64,000 nt of DNA from Nonomuraea indica (GCF_002850745.1 NZ_KZ559467.1:507319-571318), one strand, 5' to 3'; positions 39,150 through 48,132 are shown, counted from the stretch's first letter. Numbers and translations are program-made. Notes: generated from the letters alone by a model not told the origin.

Positions 39150-40331
39150 ATGAGGAAACAGCTGAAGCACCGGCGGAGGATCGCCCTCTCGGCGTGTTCG
39201 GTGGCCGTGGCCGTGGGGCTCACCGCCTGTGCGCCGGACTCCGCGGACTCCGGGGCGGACGCACCGCACCCCGGCCACGGCGCCTCCTCGCCCGTGGCGT
39301 CGGAGCCGTTGCGAGCCGGCGAGCGGTTCCTGAACCTGACCATGCCGGAGTCGTACACGCCGGCCGCTCCCAACGGCGGCACCGACGACTACCGGTGCCT
39401 GCTCATCGATCCGGGCGTGACCAAGCCGATGTTCCTGACCGGAGCCCTGTTCCAACCCCAGAACGCGAAGCTCGTGCACCACGCCGTGGTCCAGGTCGTC
39501 GCCCCCGAGGCCGAGAAACAGGCGCGGGCCAAGGACGCCGAGACGCCCGGCCCGGGCTGGACCTGTTTCGGCGACACCGGCCTGGGCCCGGCAGCGGGGA
39601 CCTATGCCAGCGCCTGGACCCCCAACGGCACGGAGAGCGTCCTGAGGCAGGATGTCGGCTTCCCCGTCAAGCCCGGCAGCCTGATAGTCGTCCAGGCGCA
39701 CTACAACCTGCTGGCCACCGACGGCCGCGCGGGCGAGACGGACCGGTCCAGCGTCCGGTTGCGACTGACCGACGGCACTTCGGCCACCAGACCGCTACGC
39801 ACGCTCCCCTTGCAGGCACCGATCGAGCTGCCCTGTGCCGAGGGGGAGTCCGGTGCGCTGTGCGACCGGGCCGCGTCGGTCGCCGACGTCACCAAGCGCT
39901 TCGGCGACCGGGTCGGGGGCATCGCGCAGCAGCTCCTTAAACTCTGCGGCGACGGCAAGCCGGTGCCCGGCGACACCCAGCGCTGTGACCATCCGGTGCG
40001 GCAGCCCATGACGGTGTACGCGGCGCTGGGACACATGCACATGCTCGGGCGCTCGATCAAGGTCGAGCTCAATCCCGGCACCGCCCAGGCGCAGACCCTG
40101 CTCGACGTGCCCGAGTTCGACTTCGACCACCAGAAGACCCTGCCCCTGCCCACCCCCGTCGACGTGAAGCCGGGAGACACGCTGCGCGTCACCTGTACGC
40201 ACGACGCCGGCCTGCGGCGGCGACTGCCGGCGCTGAGCAAGCTCCCCCCGCGCTACGTGGTCTGGGGCGACGGCTCCAGCGACGAGATGTGCACCGGCTT
40301 CATGATCACCTCAGCCACCGCAGGATCATGA
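39150..40331 (+). CDS. Lipoprotein resembling copper type II (PHM-like) monooxygenase
   Basis: The 393-residue protein has a lipoprotein signal (SVAVAVGLTAC, lipid Cys27). The mature part shows all copper ligands of peptidylglycine alpha-hydroxylating monooxygenase in order: His110-His111 (KLVHHAVV), His184 (VQAHYN), His295-x-His297 (LGHMHMLG) and Met385 (CTGFM). This implies the two-copper PHM fold, CuH and CuM, exported and anchored outside the membrane. The natural substrate in bacteria is unknown. The following DoxX-Rieske gene overlaps its stop, suggesting that redox partner and copper protein work together. Confidence 0.82.
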   Translation: MRKQLKHRRRIALSACSVAVAVGLTACAPDSADSGADAPHPGHGASSPVASEPLRAGERFLNLTMPESYTPAAPNGGTDDYRCLLIDPGVTKPMFLTGALFQPQNAKLVHHAVVQVVAPEAEKQARAKDAETPGPGWTCFGDTGLGPAAGTYASAWTPNGTESVLRQDVGFPVKPGSLIVVQAHYNLLATDGRAGETDRSSVRLRLTDGTSATRPLRTLPLQAPIELPCAEGESGALCDRAASVADVTKRFGDRVGGIAQQLLKLCGDGKPVPGDTQRCDHPVRQPMTVYAALGHMHMLGRSIKVELNPGTAQAQTLLDVPEFDFDHQKTLPLPTPVDVKPGDTLRVTCTHDAGLRRRLPALSKLPPRYVVWGDGSSDEMCTGFMITSATAGS

Positions 40332-41287
40332 TGCGCGGGGATTCCCCCATGCGGTCGCCGCTCCGGGCACTGCTGCCGCTGCGCGCGTTCCTCGGCGGCA
40401 CCTTCGTGTACGCCGGCGTCTCCAAGCTCTTCGACCCGCACTACCTGGACGACTCCTCGCCGCTCGGCGTCAGGGCCCAGATGGCGCAGGCCGCCGAGAC
40501 CTCCCCGATCGGCCCGCTGGTGTCGCTGGTGGCCGACCACTCGGCCGTCGCGGGCCTGGCGATCGCCTTCGGGGAGGTCGCGGTCGGCCTCGGCGTCCTC
40601 CTCGGGCTGTTCACCAGGCTCGCCGCCCTCGGCGGCGTCCTCCTGTCGGTCAGCTTCTTCCTGACGGTGAGCTGGACGACCCGGCCGTACTACTACGGGG
40701 CCGACCTCGTCTTCGCCTTCGCGTGGACGCCGCTGCTGACGATGGGCGACGGCGGGGTGCTGTCCCTGACCGCCTGGCTGCGTGCGAGGGTGCGTCACCG
40801 GCTCGGTCTGCCGGTGCGCGGCACGCCGGACGAGGGCGTGGCCGTACAGGAGCAGGTCGAGCGGCGCACCGTGCTGCGGGGCGGCGTGATCGCGGCGGCG
40901 ACGACCGCCGTCGGGGTGGCCGCGGGGAGCGCGCTGGCACTCGCGCGGCGCCCCACGGTCGCGCCGGGGGACCCGGCGGGCTCAGGGGCGGCGAGGGGGC
41001 CGGTGATCGCCGCAGCCGCCGACGTCGCCGTCGGGTCGTCGAAGAGCTTCACCGCGCCGAATGGGGCACCTGCCTGTCTGCTGCGCCCGGCCCCGGACCG
41101 GTTCGTGGCGTTCAACGCCACCTGCACCCATCAGGGTTGCCCGGTCTCCTACGTCGGGTCCGGGTTCCGTTGCCCCTGCCACGGCTCCACCTTCGACGAG
41201 CACGGACAGGTGACCAAGGGGCCGGCGCGCGCGCCGCTGATCGAGATCCCGGTCAGGGTCGTCGACGGCCAGGTCACGATCGCCTGA
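40331..41287 (+). CDS. DoxX-like membrane domain fused to a Rieske iron-sulfur domain
   Basis: The 318-residue protein starts with a four-helix DoxX domain (residues 12-150, including LGGTFVYAGVSKLFDP). A linker with a twin-arginine-like helix (ERRTVLRGGVIAAATTAVGV, 178-197) joins it to a Rieske domain. Cys265 and His267 (CTHQGC), and Cys281 and His284 (CPCHGS), bind the cluster, with Cys270 and Cys283 as the likely disulfide. The domain faces the outside, like the adjacent copper lipoprotein. It probably passes electrons from the quinone pool. ATG 40331 has AGGA five bases upstream; ATG 40328 also overlaps the prior stop. Confidence 0.83.
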   Translation: MRGDSPMRSPLRALLPLRAFLGGTFVYAGVSKLFDPHYLDDSSPLGVRAQMAQAAETSPIGPLVSLVADHSAVAGLAIAFGEVAVGLGVLLGLFTRLAALGGVLLSVSFFLTVSWTTRPYYYGADLVFAFAWTPLLTMGDGGVLSLTAWLRARVRHRLGLPVRGTPDEGVAVQEQVERRTVLRGGVIAAATTAVGVAAGSALALARRPTVAPGDPAGSGAARGPVIAAAADVAVGSSKSFTAPNGAPACLLRPAPDRFVAFNATCTHQGCPVSYVGSGFRCPCHGSTFDEHGQVTKGPARAPLIEIPVRVVDGQVTIA

Positions 41288-41380
41288 CCCGGGCGCGCCA
41301 CGAGATCAGACGCGGGGAGCGGGCCGGCCGCCGGCGAGTCGCCCGCGCCCCTGCGATGTTCAACGTCTTGAGGAGAAGAA

Positions 41381-43558
41381 TTGAGAACCGACACCTCCCC
41401 TACCGATGGAGCGCTGGCCAGGCTGGCCCGGTTCTGTTACCGGCGCCGTCGTCTGGTGCTGCTGATCTGGGTCGTCGGCGTGGTCGCCGTGGCGCTGGCC
41501 GGCTTCGGGTACGGCGCCGCCCCCGACAACGACTTCACCGGCGGAGGCTCCGAATCCGCCAGGGCGCAGCAGTTGATCGAGCGGCATTTCCCCGAGCAGC
41601 AAGGGGACACGCTGACCCTCGCGATCAAGGCGGAGAAGGGGATCGATGACCCTGCCGCCCGGCGCAAGATCGAGAAGGTCCTCGCCGAGATCGACGGCTC
41701 ACCGGTCACCGGACCGGTGATCTCGCCGTACCAGGACAGGAACCTGGTGACGGAGAATCGTCGCATCGCCCGGACGACCATCCCGCTGAGCGCCAAGGAG
41801 GTGGACAAGACCGAGGTCAAGCCGCTGGTGGACCTGGTCAAGGAGGCCTCCGACGGCACCGTCACGCTGGGACTGGGCGGGTACATGGCGGAGAAGGCCG
41901 AGACGCCCCCGCAGGGTGCCGCCGAGGGCGTGGGCATCCTGGCGGCGGCGGTGATCCTGTTCATCGCCTTCGGGTCGCTGGCGGCGATGGGGCTGCCGAT
42001 CGTGACCGCCCTCCTGGCGATCGTGGGCGGCCTCGCGCTGATGAAGCTGGTCGGGTACGTGGTTCCCGCGCCGGAATTCACGCTGGTCTTCGGCGCGATG
42101 ATCGGGCTCGGCGTCGGCATCGACTACGCGCTGTTCATCGTGACCCGTTACAAGGACAGCCTGCAGGACGGCGACGATCCCGAGAGCGCCACGGTCAAGG
42201 CCATCACCACCGCCGGTCACGCGGTGCTGTTCGCCGGCGTCACCGTCGTGATCGCGATGCTGGGCCTGATGGTCATGGGACAGCGGCTGATGACCGGGGT
42301 GGCCGTCGCCACGTCGGTGATCGTGCTGGTGACCATGATCGCCGCGGTGACCCTGCTGCCGGCGTTCCTGGGCTTCACCGGCTACAAGATCAACTCGCTG
42401 CGCCTGCCGCGTCGCACGTCCCGCCGGGAGCGGCCCGGCGGCGCCCCCTCCCCGCAGCGCCCCGTCCTCGCCGAGCGCTGGGCGGGCGTGGTCCAGCGCA
42501 GGCCGGTGATCGCCGCGACGCTGGCCGGCGTGGCTCTGCTGGTGCTGGCCATCCCCACGCTGTCCATGCGGCTGAGCCAGCCCGACGCCAGCATCCAGCC
42601 CCACGACAGGAGCAGCTACACCTCGTACGCCATCCTCTCCGAAGGCTTCGGCCCCGGTTACGGCGCGCCTCTGATCTTCACCACCCGCCTGGACTCCGCC
42701 GGCGTCGACCTGGGTCCCGTCGTCCAGGCGGTCCGCGACACCGACGGCATCGCCCAGGCCACCCCGCCCCGGGTCAGCGCGGACGGGCAGGCCGCGACCT
42801 TCATCGCCTTCCCCACGACCGGGTACCAGGACGAGGCGACCGCGAAACTGGTGCACAGGCTGCGCGACAGCGTGCTGCCTGACGCGCCCGGCGGCCGTTC
42901 GGTCCTCGTCGGCGGCCCGAACGCCGCCACCATCGACCTCGCCGAGGAATCCGGCTCACGCCTGCCCCTGATGATCGCGGTCGTCATCGCGATCTCCATG
43001 GTGCTGCTGATCGCGCTGGTCCGGTCGGTGACGATCGCCCTGCAGGCCGCCGTGATGAACCTGCTGTCCATCGGCGCCGCCTACGGCGTGATCGTCGCGG
43101 TGGTCCAGTGGGGATGGTTCGGCCCCGCCCTCGGCTTCCCCGCCGCCATGCCGGTCACGACCTGGGTCCCGATGATGATGTTCCCGGTCCTGTTCGGCCT
43201 GTCGATGGACTACCAGGTCTTCCTGATCTCACGGGTCCGCGAGGAGTACGAGCGGACCGGCGACACCCGCGCGGCCGTCGCCAGGGGGCTGGCGCGGACG
43301 GCCAAGGTCATCACGGCCGCGGCCGCCATCATGATCGCCGTCTTCACCACCTCGCTGCTCGGCCCCGACATCGCGGTCAAACAGGGAGGCCTGGGCATGG
43401 CCGTCGCCGTGCTCATCGACGCCACCATCGTCCGGATGGTCCTCCTCCCCGCGGTGATGGAACTGTGCGGCAAGGCCAACTGGTGGATGCCCACCCGCCG
43501 GGGCTCCAAGCGGACCCCGGCCGCACCGGCCGAGCTCGGAGAACAGGTGGGGGTCTGA
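41381..43558 (+). CDS. MMPL/RND-family transporter
   Basis: The 725-residue protein has the MMPL layout: a first helix (RLVLLIWVVGVVAVALAGFG), a large external loop (about 45-170), five helices including GLGVGIDYALFIVTRYKDSL, a second loop (about 385-520) and five more helices including LFGLSMDYQVFLISRVREEY. Such pumps export lipids, siderophores or drugs using proton force. The start is TTG 41381 after AGGAGAAG. It follows the DoxX-Rieske gene by 93 bases on the same strand and may carry the product of that pair. Confidence 0.91.
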   Translation: MRTDTSPTDGALARLARFCYRRRRLVLLIWVVGVVAVALAGFGYGAAPDNDFTGGGSESARAQQLIERHFPEQQGDTLTLAIKAEKGIDDPAARRKIEKVLAEIDGSPVTGPVISPYQDRNLVTENRRIARTTIPLSAKEVDKTEVKPLVDLVKEASDGTVTLGLGGYMAEKAETPPQGAAEGVGILAAAVILFIAFGSLAAMGLPIVTALLAIVGGLALMKLVGYVVPAPEFTLVFGAMIGLGVGIDYALFIVTRYKDSLQDGDDPESATVKAITTAGHAVLFAGVTVVIAMLGLMVMGQRLMTGVAVATSVIVLVTMIAAVTLLPAFLGFTGYKINSLRLPRRTSRRERPGGAPSPQRPVLAERWAGVVQRRPVIAATLAGVALLVLAIPTLSMRLSQPDASIQPHDRSSYTSYAILSEGFGPGYGAPLIFTTRLDSAGVDLGPVVQAVRDTDGIAQATPPRVSADGQAATFIAFPTTGYQDEATAKLVHRLRDSVLPDAPGGRSVLVGGPNAATIDLAEESGSRLPLMIAVVIAISMVLLIALVRSVTIALQAAVMNLLSIGAAYGVIVAVVQWGWFGPALGFPAAMPVTTWVPMMMFPVLFGLSMDYQVFLISRVREEYERTGDTRAAVARGLARTAKVITAAAAIMIAVFTTSLLGPDIAVKQGGLGMAVAVLIDATIVRMVLLPAVMELCGKANWWMPTRRGSKRTPAAPAELGEQVGV

Positions 43559-43567
43559 CCCCTCACT

Positions 43568-43615
43568 GAGCCGGAGTGCGGGAAACCCTCGGACGGGTCC
43601 CGCACTCTTCGGCTC
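43568..43615. terminator. Bidirectional hairpin between mmpL-like and paaR-like genes
   Basis: GAGTGCGGGA (43574-43583) pairs perfectly with TCCCGCACTC (43598-43607). An outer GAGCCG/CGGCTC adds six pairs beyond a TT bulge. It lies between convergent stops and can end both transcripts. Confidence 0.82.
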
Positions 43616-43644
43616 GGCTCCGCAAGACGTGTCGCCGCCTCCGC

Positions 43645-44259
43645 TCAGTCGCCGGCGGGCTGGCGCAGGCCGTCGAACGCGATCTTGCAGACGGCGTCGG
43701 CGAGGGCGTCGGCGCCCATGCCGCCGCGCGGCCTGTACCACTCCGTCAGGGAGTTGACCAGGCCGAACAGCAGTCGGGCGGTCACCGCCGGGTCCACGTC
43801 GGGGCGGATGTCGCCCTCCGCCTCCGCCTGCAGCACCAGCTCCGTCACCAGCCGGTCGAACTCGCGCCGCCGGGCCAGGGCCGCCCGCTCGGCCTTGGTG
43901 TTGCCACGCACGCGCAGCAGCAGGGTGACGAACGGGAGCCGGTCGACCAGCACGTGCACGCTCCGCCGTACCAGGAGCTCCAGGCGGTCCACGGCCCGGC
44001 CGCTCATGGCGGTGGTCTCGGCGGCCACCTCGAACAGCCCGTCGAGCGCCCGGTCCACCGCGATGCGCAGCAACTCGTCCTTGCTCGCCACGTGGTGGTA
44101 GATCGCCGACTTGGTGATGCCGAGCTTGCGTGACAGGTCCTCCATGCTGGTGGCCTCGTAGCCACGCTCGTTGAACACCTTGACCGCGACGGACAGCAGC
44201 GACTCCAGGTCGTAGCCGGGGCGTCCGCGCCGGGCGGGAGTGGTTCGGGTGGGTGGCAC
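43645..44259 (-). CDS. TetR-family regulator, probable PaaR
   Basis: The 204-residue protein has a TetR helix-turn-helix (SLLSVAVKVFNERGYEATSM to SAIYHHVASKDELLR, residues 18-66) and a helical ligand domain. GTG 44259 gives a short Arg-rich N-terminus and leaves 79 bases to the divergent enoyl-CoA hydratase gene. Actinobacterial paa clusters are commonly controlled by a TetR repressor released by phenylacetyl-CoA. The site at 44307-44324 and its copy at 48096-48113 fit that model. Assignment as PaaR rests on location. Confidence 0.82.
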   Translation of the reverse strand: MPPTRTTPARRGRPGYDLESLLSVAVKVFNERGYEATSMEDLSRKLGITKSAIYHHVASKDELLRIAVDRALDGLFEVAAETTAMSGRAVDRLELLVRRSVHVLVDRLPFVTLLLRVRGNTKAERAALARRREFDRLVTELVLQAEAEGDIRPDVDPAVTARLLFGLVNSLTEWYRPRGGMGADALADAVCKIAFDGLRQPAGD

Positions 44260-44306
44260 GGTACGAGTATCCCAGCCGGCCTCACAGGCCGGCGCCGGCC
44301 TTGAAA

Positions 44307-44324
44307 ACTGACCGAATGGACGGT
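44307..44324. promoter_or_regulatory. Operator-like site 1, shared with paaA promoter
   Basis: ACTGACCGAATGGACGGT contains ACCG and CGGT arms and matches the site before paaA at 16 of 18 positions. It lies between the PaaR-like gene and the hydratase gene, and overlaps a TTAATAAT -10-like stretch (44324-44331). Confidence 0.75.
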
Positions 44325-44338
44325 TAATAATAGGGGTG

Positions 44339-45082
44339 ATGAGCGAGTTCGAGACGCTGCTCGTGGACGAGCGGCCGGACCGGTTGGCCGTGACGCTCAA
44401 CCGTCCCCAGGCGCGCAACGCGATCAATCTGGCGATGGTCCGCGAGCTGCACGAGGTGTGCGCGGAGCTCGAACGCCGGCCCCGGCCGCTGCTGCTCACC
44501 GGGGCCGGAGACGTCTTCGCCGCCGGAGCCGACATCGCCGAGCTGCTCGAGCGCGGTCGCGACGAGGCGCTGCAGGGCATCAACAGCCGGCTGTTCGACC
44601 GGATCGCCCGGCTGCCGCTGCCGACCGTGGCGGCCGTGGCCGGCTACGCGCTCGGCGGCGGCGCGGAGCTGGCCTACGCCTGCGACATCCGGCTGGCGAC
44701 GCCCGAGGCCGTCTTCGGCAACCCCGAGCCCGCGCTCGGCATCATGGCGGCGGCCGGCGCCTGCTGGCGGCTCGCCGAGCTGGTGGGCCGGTCGGTGGCC
44801 AAGCAGGTGCTGCTCGGCGGCAGGCGGCTGACGGCCGCCGAGGCCGAGCGGTTCGGGCTGGTCGCCGAGGTGGTCCCCGGGCCGGAGCTGGCCGCCCGCG
44901 CCCACGCCCTGCTCGATCGGATGGCGAAGTCGTCGCCGGCGGCGCTGCGGCTGACCAAGCTCGTGCTGGACGCCCCGGGAGCGCATCCGGTGGCCGACGA
45001 CCTGGCGCAGGCCGTGCTGCTGGAGAGCGCGGACAAGCGCGAGCGGATGACCGCGTTCCTGGAGCGGAGGCGATCCTCGTGA
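44339..45082 (+). CDS. paaF: Enoyl-CoA hydratase of phenylacetate degradation
   Basis: The 247-residue crotonase has ARNAINLAM, the oxyanion loop GAGDVFAAGADI and GYALGGGAELAYACDIRLAT. The catalytic glutamate position FGNPEPALGIM is present, but the second region reads AAAGACWRLAEL, less canonical than GAGGTQRL. In the aerobic paa route PaaF hydrates the dehydroadipyl-CoA intermediate. ATG 44339 or GTG 44336 may be used; a TTAATAAT box lies close upstream, so the message could be nearly leaderless. The 3-hydroxyacyl-CoA dehydrogenase gene follows after 49 bases. Confidence 0.85.
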   Translation: MSEFETLLVDERPDRLAVTLNRPQARNAINLAMVRELHEVCAELERRPRPLLLTGAGDVFAAGADIAELLERGRDEALQGINSRLFDRIARLPLPTVAAVAGYALGGGAELAYACDIRLATPEAVFGNPEPALGIMAAAGACWRLAELVGRSVAKQVLLGGRRLTAAEAERFGLVAEVVPGPELAARAHALLDRMAKSSPAALRLTKLVLDAPGAHPVADDLAQAVLLESADKRERMTAFLERRRSS

Positions 45083-45131
45083 ACGGCGGAGCGGAGGGGG
45101 TCCTCGTGACGGCTGGGCAGGGGAGGTCCTC

Positions 45132-45974
45132 GTGACTGTGGCAGGCGTCATCGGCGGCGGCCGGATGGGGGCCGGCATCGCCCAGGTGCTCGCCGCGGCC
45201 GGGGCGGTCGTGACGGTGGTGGAGAGCGACGCCGGCGCCGCCGGGCGGGCCCGCGAGCGGGTGGCCGCCGGGCTGCGCAAGGCCGCCGAACGCGGCGCGC
45301 TCGCCGACGACCCGGCCAAGGTGCTCGACCGGGTCGCCTTCGTCGCCCGCGTGTCCGCGCTGCCCGCCGACGCCGAGCTGGTCGTGGAGGCGGTGCCCGA
45401 GGCGGCCGAGCTGAAGGCACGGGTGCTCGCCGAGGCGGAGGACGTCGTGGCCGACACGGCCGTGCTGGCCAGCAACACCAGCTCCCTGCCGATCGGTGAG
45501 CTGGGCGCGGCGCTGCGCGTGCCCGCCCGGTTCGTCGGCATGCACTTCTTCAACCCCGTTCCCGCCTCGCTGCTGGTCGAGATCGTCGTCGGGCCGCAGA
45601 CCTCCGGGGCGACGCGTGACAGCGCGCTCGGCTGGGTCGCCCGGCTGGGCAAGACCCCGGTGGTGGTCAAGGACTCGCCCGGGTTCGCCACCAGCCGCCT
45701 CGGCGTGCTGCTCGGGCTGGAGGCGATCCGCATGCTGGAGGAGGGGGTGGCCGACGCCGAGTCGATCGACCGGGCGATGGAGCTCGGCTACCGGCACCCG
45801 ATGGGGCCGCTGCGCTCCACCGACCTGGTCGGCCTCGACGTGCGGCTGGCCATCGCCGAGCACCTGCACCGCACGCTCGGCGAGCGCTTCGCCCCGCCGC
45901 GGCTGCTGCGCGACAAGGTGGCCCGCGGGGAGCTGGGCCGCAAGAGCGGCCAGGGCTTCTACGCCTGGCCCTGA
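45132..45974 (+). CDS. paaH: 3-hydroxyacyl-CoA dehydrogenase of phenylacetate degradation
   Basis: The 280-residue enzyme starts with a Rossmann motif (GVIGGGRMGAGIAQVLAAAG). It also has the HAD signatures ELVVEAVPE, ASNTSS, FVGMHFFNPVPAS with the catalytic histidine, and DSPGFATSRLG. It uses NAD+ to oxidise the 3-hydroxyadipyl-CoA made by the upstream hydratase to 3-oxoadipyl-CoA. GTG 45132 follows GGGGAGG. The short space before it contains triplicate GTCCTCGTGA-like pieces around alternative starts. paaZ follows. Confidence 0.88.
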   Translation: MTVAGVIGGGRMGAGIAQVLAAAGAVVTVVESDAGAAGRARERVAAGLRKAAERGALADDPAKVLDRVAFVARVSALPADAELVVEAVPEAAELKARVLAEAEDVVADTAVLASNTSSLPIGELGAALRVPARFVGMHFFNPVPASLLVEIVVGPQTSGATRDSALGWVARLGKTPVVVKDSPGFATSRLGVLLGLEAIRMLEEGVADAESIDRAMELGYRHPMGPLRSTDLVGLDVRLAIAEHLHRTLGERFAPPRLLRDKVARGELGRKSGQGFYAWP

Positions 45975-46005
45975 CCGAACACACCTGGCGACATGGAGGT
46001 CTGTC

Positions 46006-48039
46006 ATGGCACCGCTGCGGAGTTATGTGGCCGGCTCGTGGCACGTCCCGCGGGACGAGGGCGCGCTGCTGCTGGACGCGGTCACGGGGCAGGAGGTCGC
46101 CCGGATCTCCACGGCCGGCCTCGACTTCGGGGCCGCGCTGGCGTACGGGCGCCGGGTCGGCGGGCCCGCCCTGCGCGAGCTGACGTTCCACCAGCGCGCC
46201 GCCCTGCTCAAGGCGCTCGCCTCGCACCTGCGTGAGCATCGCGAGGAGCTGTACGAGCTGTCGGCGCGGACGGGGGCGACGCTCGGCGACGCCAGGTTCG
46301 ACGTGGACGGCGGCATCGGCGTGCTGTTCTCCTACTCCGGCAAGGGCCGGCGTGAGCTGCCGAACTCCACGGTCCACGTCGACGGCGCCGTCGAGCCGCT
46401 CGGCAAGGGCGGTTCGTTCGCCGGCCTGCACCTCTACACGCCGATGCGCGGCGTGGCCGTGCAGATCAACGCGTTCAACTTCCCGGTCTGGGGGCCGCTG
46501 GAGAAGTTCGCGCCGGCGTTCGTGGCCGGGGTGCCGTCACTGGTCAAGCCGGCGAGCCAGACCGCCTACCTGACCGAACGGCTGGTCGAGCTGATCGTCG
46601 CGTCGGGCATCCTCCCGGAGGGGTCGCTGCAGCTCGCCTGCGCCGGGCCGGGCGACCTGCTCGACCACCTCACCGAGCAGGACCTGGTGTTCTTCACCGG
46701 TTCGGCGGCCACGGCGCAGAAGCTGCGCGTCCACCCGTCGATCACCGGCCGCTCGGTCCGCTTCAACGCCGAGGCCGACTCGCTCAACTGCTCCGTCCTC
46801 GGGCCGGACGCCACGCCGGGCGGCGAGGTGTTCGAGCTGTTCGTCAAGCAGCTCGTGACCGAGATGACGGTCAAGGCGGGGCAGAAGTGCACCGCGATCC
46901 GCCGCGCGTTCGTGCCCGCCCACCTCATGGACGCCGTCGCCGAGGCGGCCGCCGCCCGCCTGGCCCGGGTGACGGTGGGCAACCCCGCCAACCCCGACGT
47001 GCGCATGGGCGCGCTGGCCAGCCTCGGGCAGCGCGAGGAGGTCCGTCGCTCGCTCAAGGCGCTCATGCAGGCGGGCACGACCGTGTACGGCGACGCCGAG
47101 CGGGTCGAGGTGGTGGACGCCGACCCCGAGCGGGGCGCGTTCGTCTCGCCGGTCCTGCTGCGGGTGGACGACGCCGGGCTGGCCGAGCCGCACGAGGTGG
47201 AGGCGTTCGGGCCGGTCAGCTCGCTGCTGCCGTACACCTCCGCCGCCGAGGTGGTCGAGCTGGCCGCCCGTGGCCAGGGCAGCCTGGTCGGCTCGGTGGT
47301 GACCGGCGACCCCGACTTCGCCCGCGAGGTGGTGCTCGGCGCCGCCCCCTGGCACGGCCGCCTGCTCGTGCTCGACCCGGAGGCCGCCAAGGAGTCGACC
47401 GGGCACGGCTCGCCGCTGCCGATGCTGGTGCACGGCGGCCCCGGCCGCGCCGGCGGGGGCGAGGAGCTCGGCGGGGTCCGGGGCGTGCTGCACCACATGC
47501 GGCGCACCGCCGTCCAGGGCAGCCCCGACATGCTGGCGAAGGTCGCCGGGCGGTGGGTGCCGGGGGCGGGCAGGTCCGTCACGGACGTGCACCCGTTCCG
47601 AAAGCACCTGGAGGACCTGCGGCCGGGCGACACGGTGGTCGCCGGGCCGCGGCCGGTCAGCCTGGCCGACGTGGAGCACTTCGCGGAGTTCACCGGCGAC
47701 ACCTTCTACGCCCACATGGACGAGGAGGCGGCTCGGGCCAACCCGTTCTTCGACGGCCGGGTGGCCCACGGCTACCTCGTCGTGTCGCTGGCGGCCGGCC
47801 TGTTCGTGCAGCCCGATCCCGGTCCGGTGCTCGCCAACTACGGCCTGGAGAACCTCCGTTTCCTCACCCCGGTCTACCCCGGCGACGAGCTGACCGTCAC
47901 GCTCACCGCCAAGCAGATCGACCCGCGCGAGGGGGCCGAGTACGGCGAGGTTCGCTGGGACGCCGACGTGACCAAGCAGGACGGCTCCTCGGTGGCCCGC
48001 TACGACGTGCTGACGCTCGTCGCCAAGCGGGCCACCTGA
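46006..48039 (+). CDS. paaZ: PaaZ: aldehyde dehydrogenase and oxepin-CoA hydrolase fusion
   Basis: The 677-residue bifunctional enzyme has an N-terminal aldehyde dehydrogenase (residues 1-525: QINAFNFPVWGPLEKFAPAF, general base Glu in FNAEADSLN, nucleophile Cys in KAGQKCTAIRR). A C-terminal MaoC-type hydratase follows (about 540-677: FAEFTGDTFYAHMDEEAA, NPFFDGRVAHGYLVVSL). It hydrolyses oxepin-CoA, opening the ring, and oxidises the resulting semialdehyde. The length equals the E. coli enzyme. GGAGGT precedes ATG 46006 by five bases. It is the last gene before the second operator site. Confidence 0.95.
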   Translation: MAPLRSYVAGSWHVPRDEGALLLDAVTGQEVARISTAGLDFGAALAYGRRVGGPALRELTFHQRAALLKALASHLREHREELYELSARTGATLGDARFDVDGGIGVLFSYSGKGRRELPNSTVHVDGAVEPLGKGGSFAGLHLYTPMRGVAVQINAFNFPVWGPLEKFAPAFVAGVPSLVKPASQTAYLTERLVELIVASGILPEGSLQLACAGPGDLLDHLTEQDLVFFTGSAATAQKLRVHPSITGRSVRFNAEADSLNCSVLGPDATPGGEVFELFVKQLVTEMTVKAGQKCTAIRRAFVPAHLMDAVAEAAAARLARVTVGNPANPDVRMGALASLGQREEVRRSLKALMQAGTTVYGDAERVEVVDADPERGAFVSPVLLRVDDAGLAEPHEVEAFGPVSSLLPYTSAAEVVELAARGQGSLVGSVVTGDPDFAREVVLGAAPWHGRLLVLDPEAAKESTGHGSPLPMLVHGGPGRAGGGEELGGVRGVLHHMRRTAVQGSPDMLAKVAGRWVPGAGRSVTDVHPFRKHLEDLRPGDTVVAGPRPVSLADVEHFAEFTGDTFYAHMDEEAARANPFFDGRVAHGYLVVSLAAGLFVQPDPGPVLANYGLENLRFLTPVYPGDELTVTLTAKQIDPREGAEYGEVRWDADVTKQDGSSVARYDVLTLVAKRAT

Positions 48040-48095
48040 CGGCCGCCGGCGTCCACCCGGACTTGCCTGGGCGGGCGCTCGCGGCGCACACTAAT

Positions 48096-48113
48096 ACTGA
48101 ACGAATGGTCGGT
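48096..48113. promoter_or_regulatory. Operator-like site 2 before paaA
   Basis: ACTGAACGAATGGTCGGT matches site 1 at 44307-44324 in 16 of 18 positions. It overlaps a TAATAC -10-like box (48092-48097), so a bound repressor would block transcription of paaABCDE. Confidence 0.75.
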
Positions 48114-48132
48114 AGGGAAACGGTGATGCCAC

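Noticed and set aside
45083..45131. Small gene between paaF-like and paaH-like genes
   Set aside because: The triplicate GTCCTCGTGA pieces create several GTG codons, but the frames are under 20 codons with no protein pattern.
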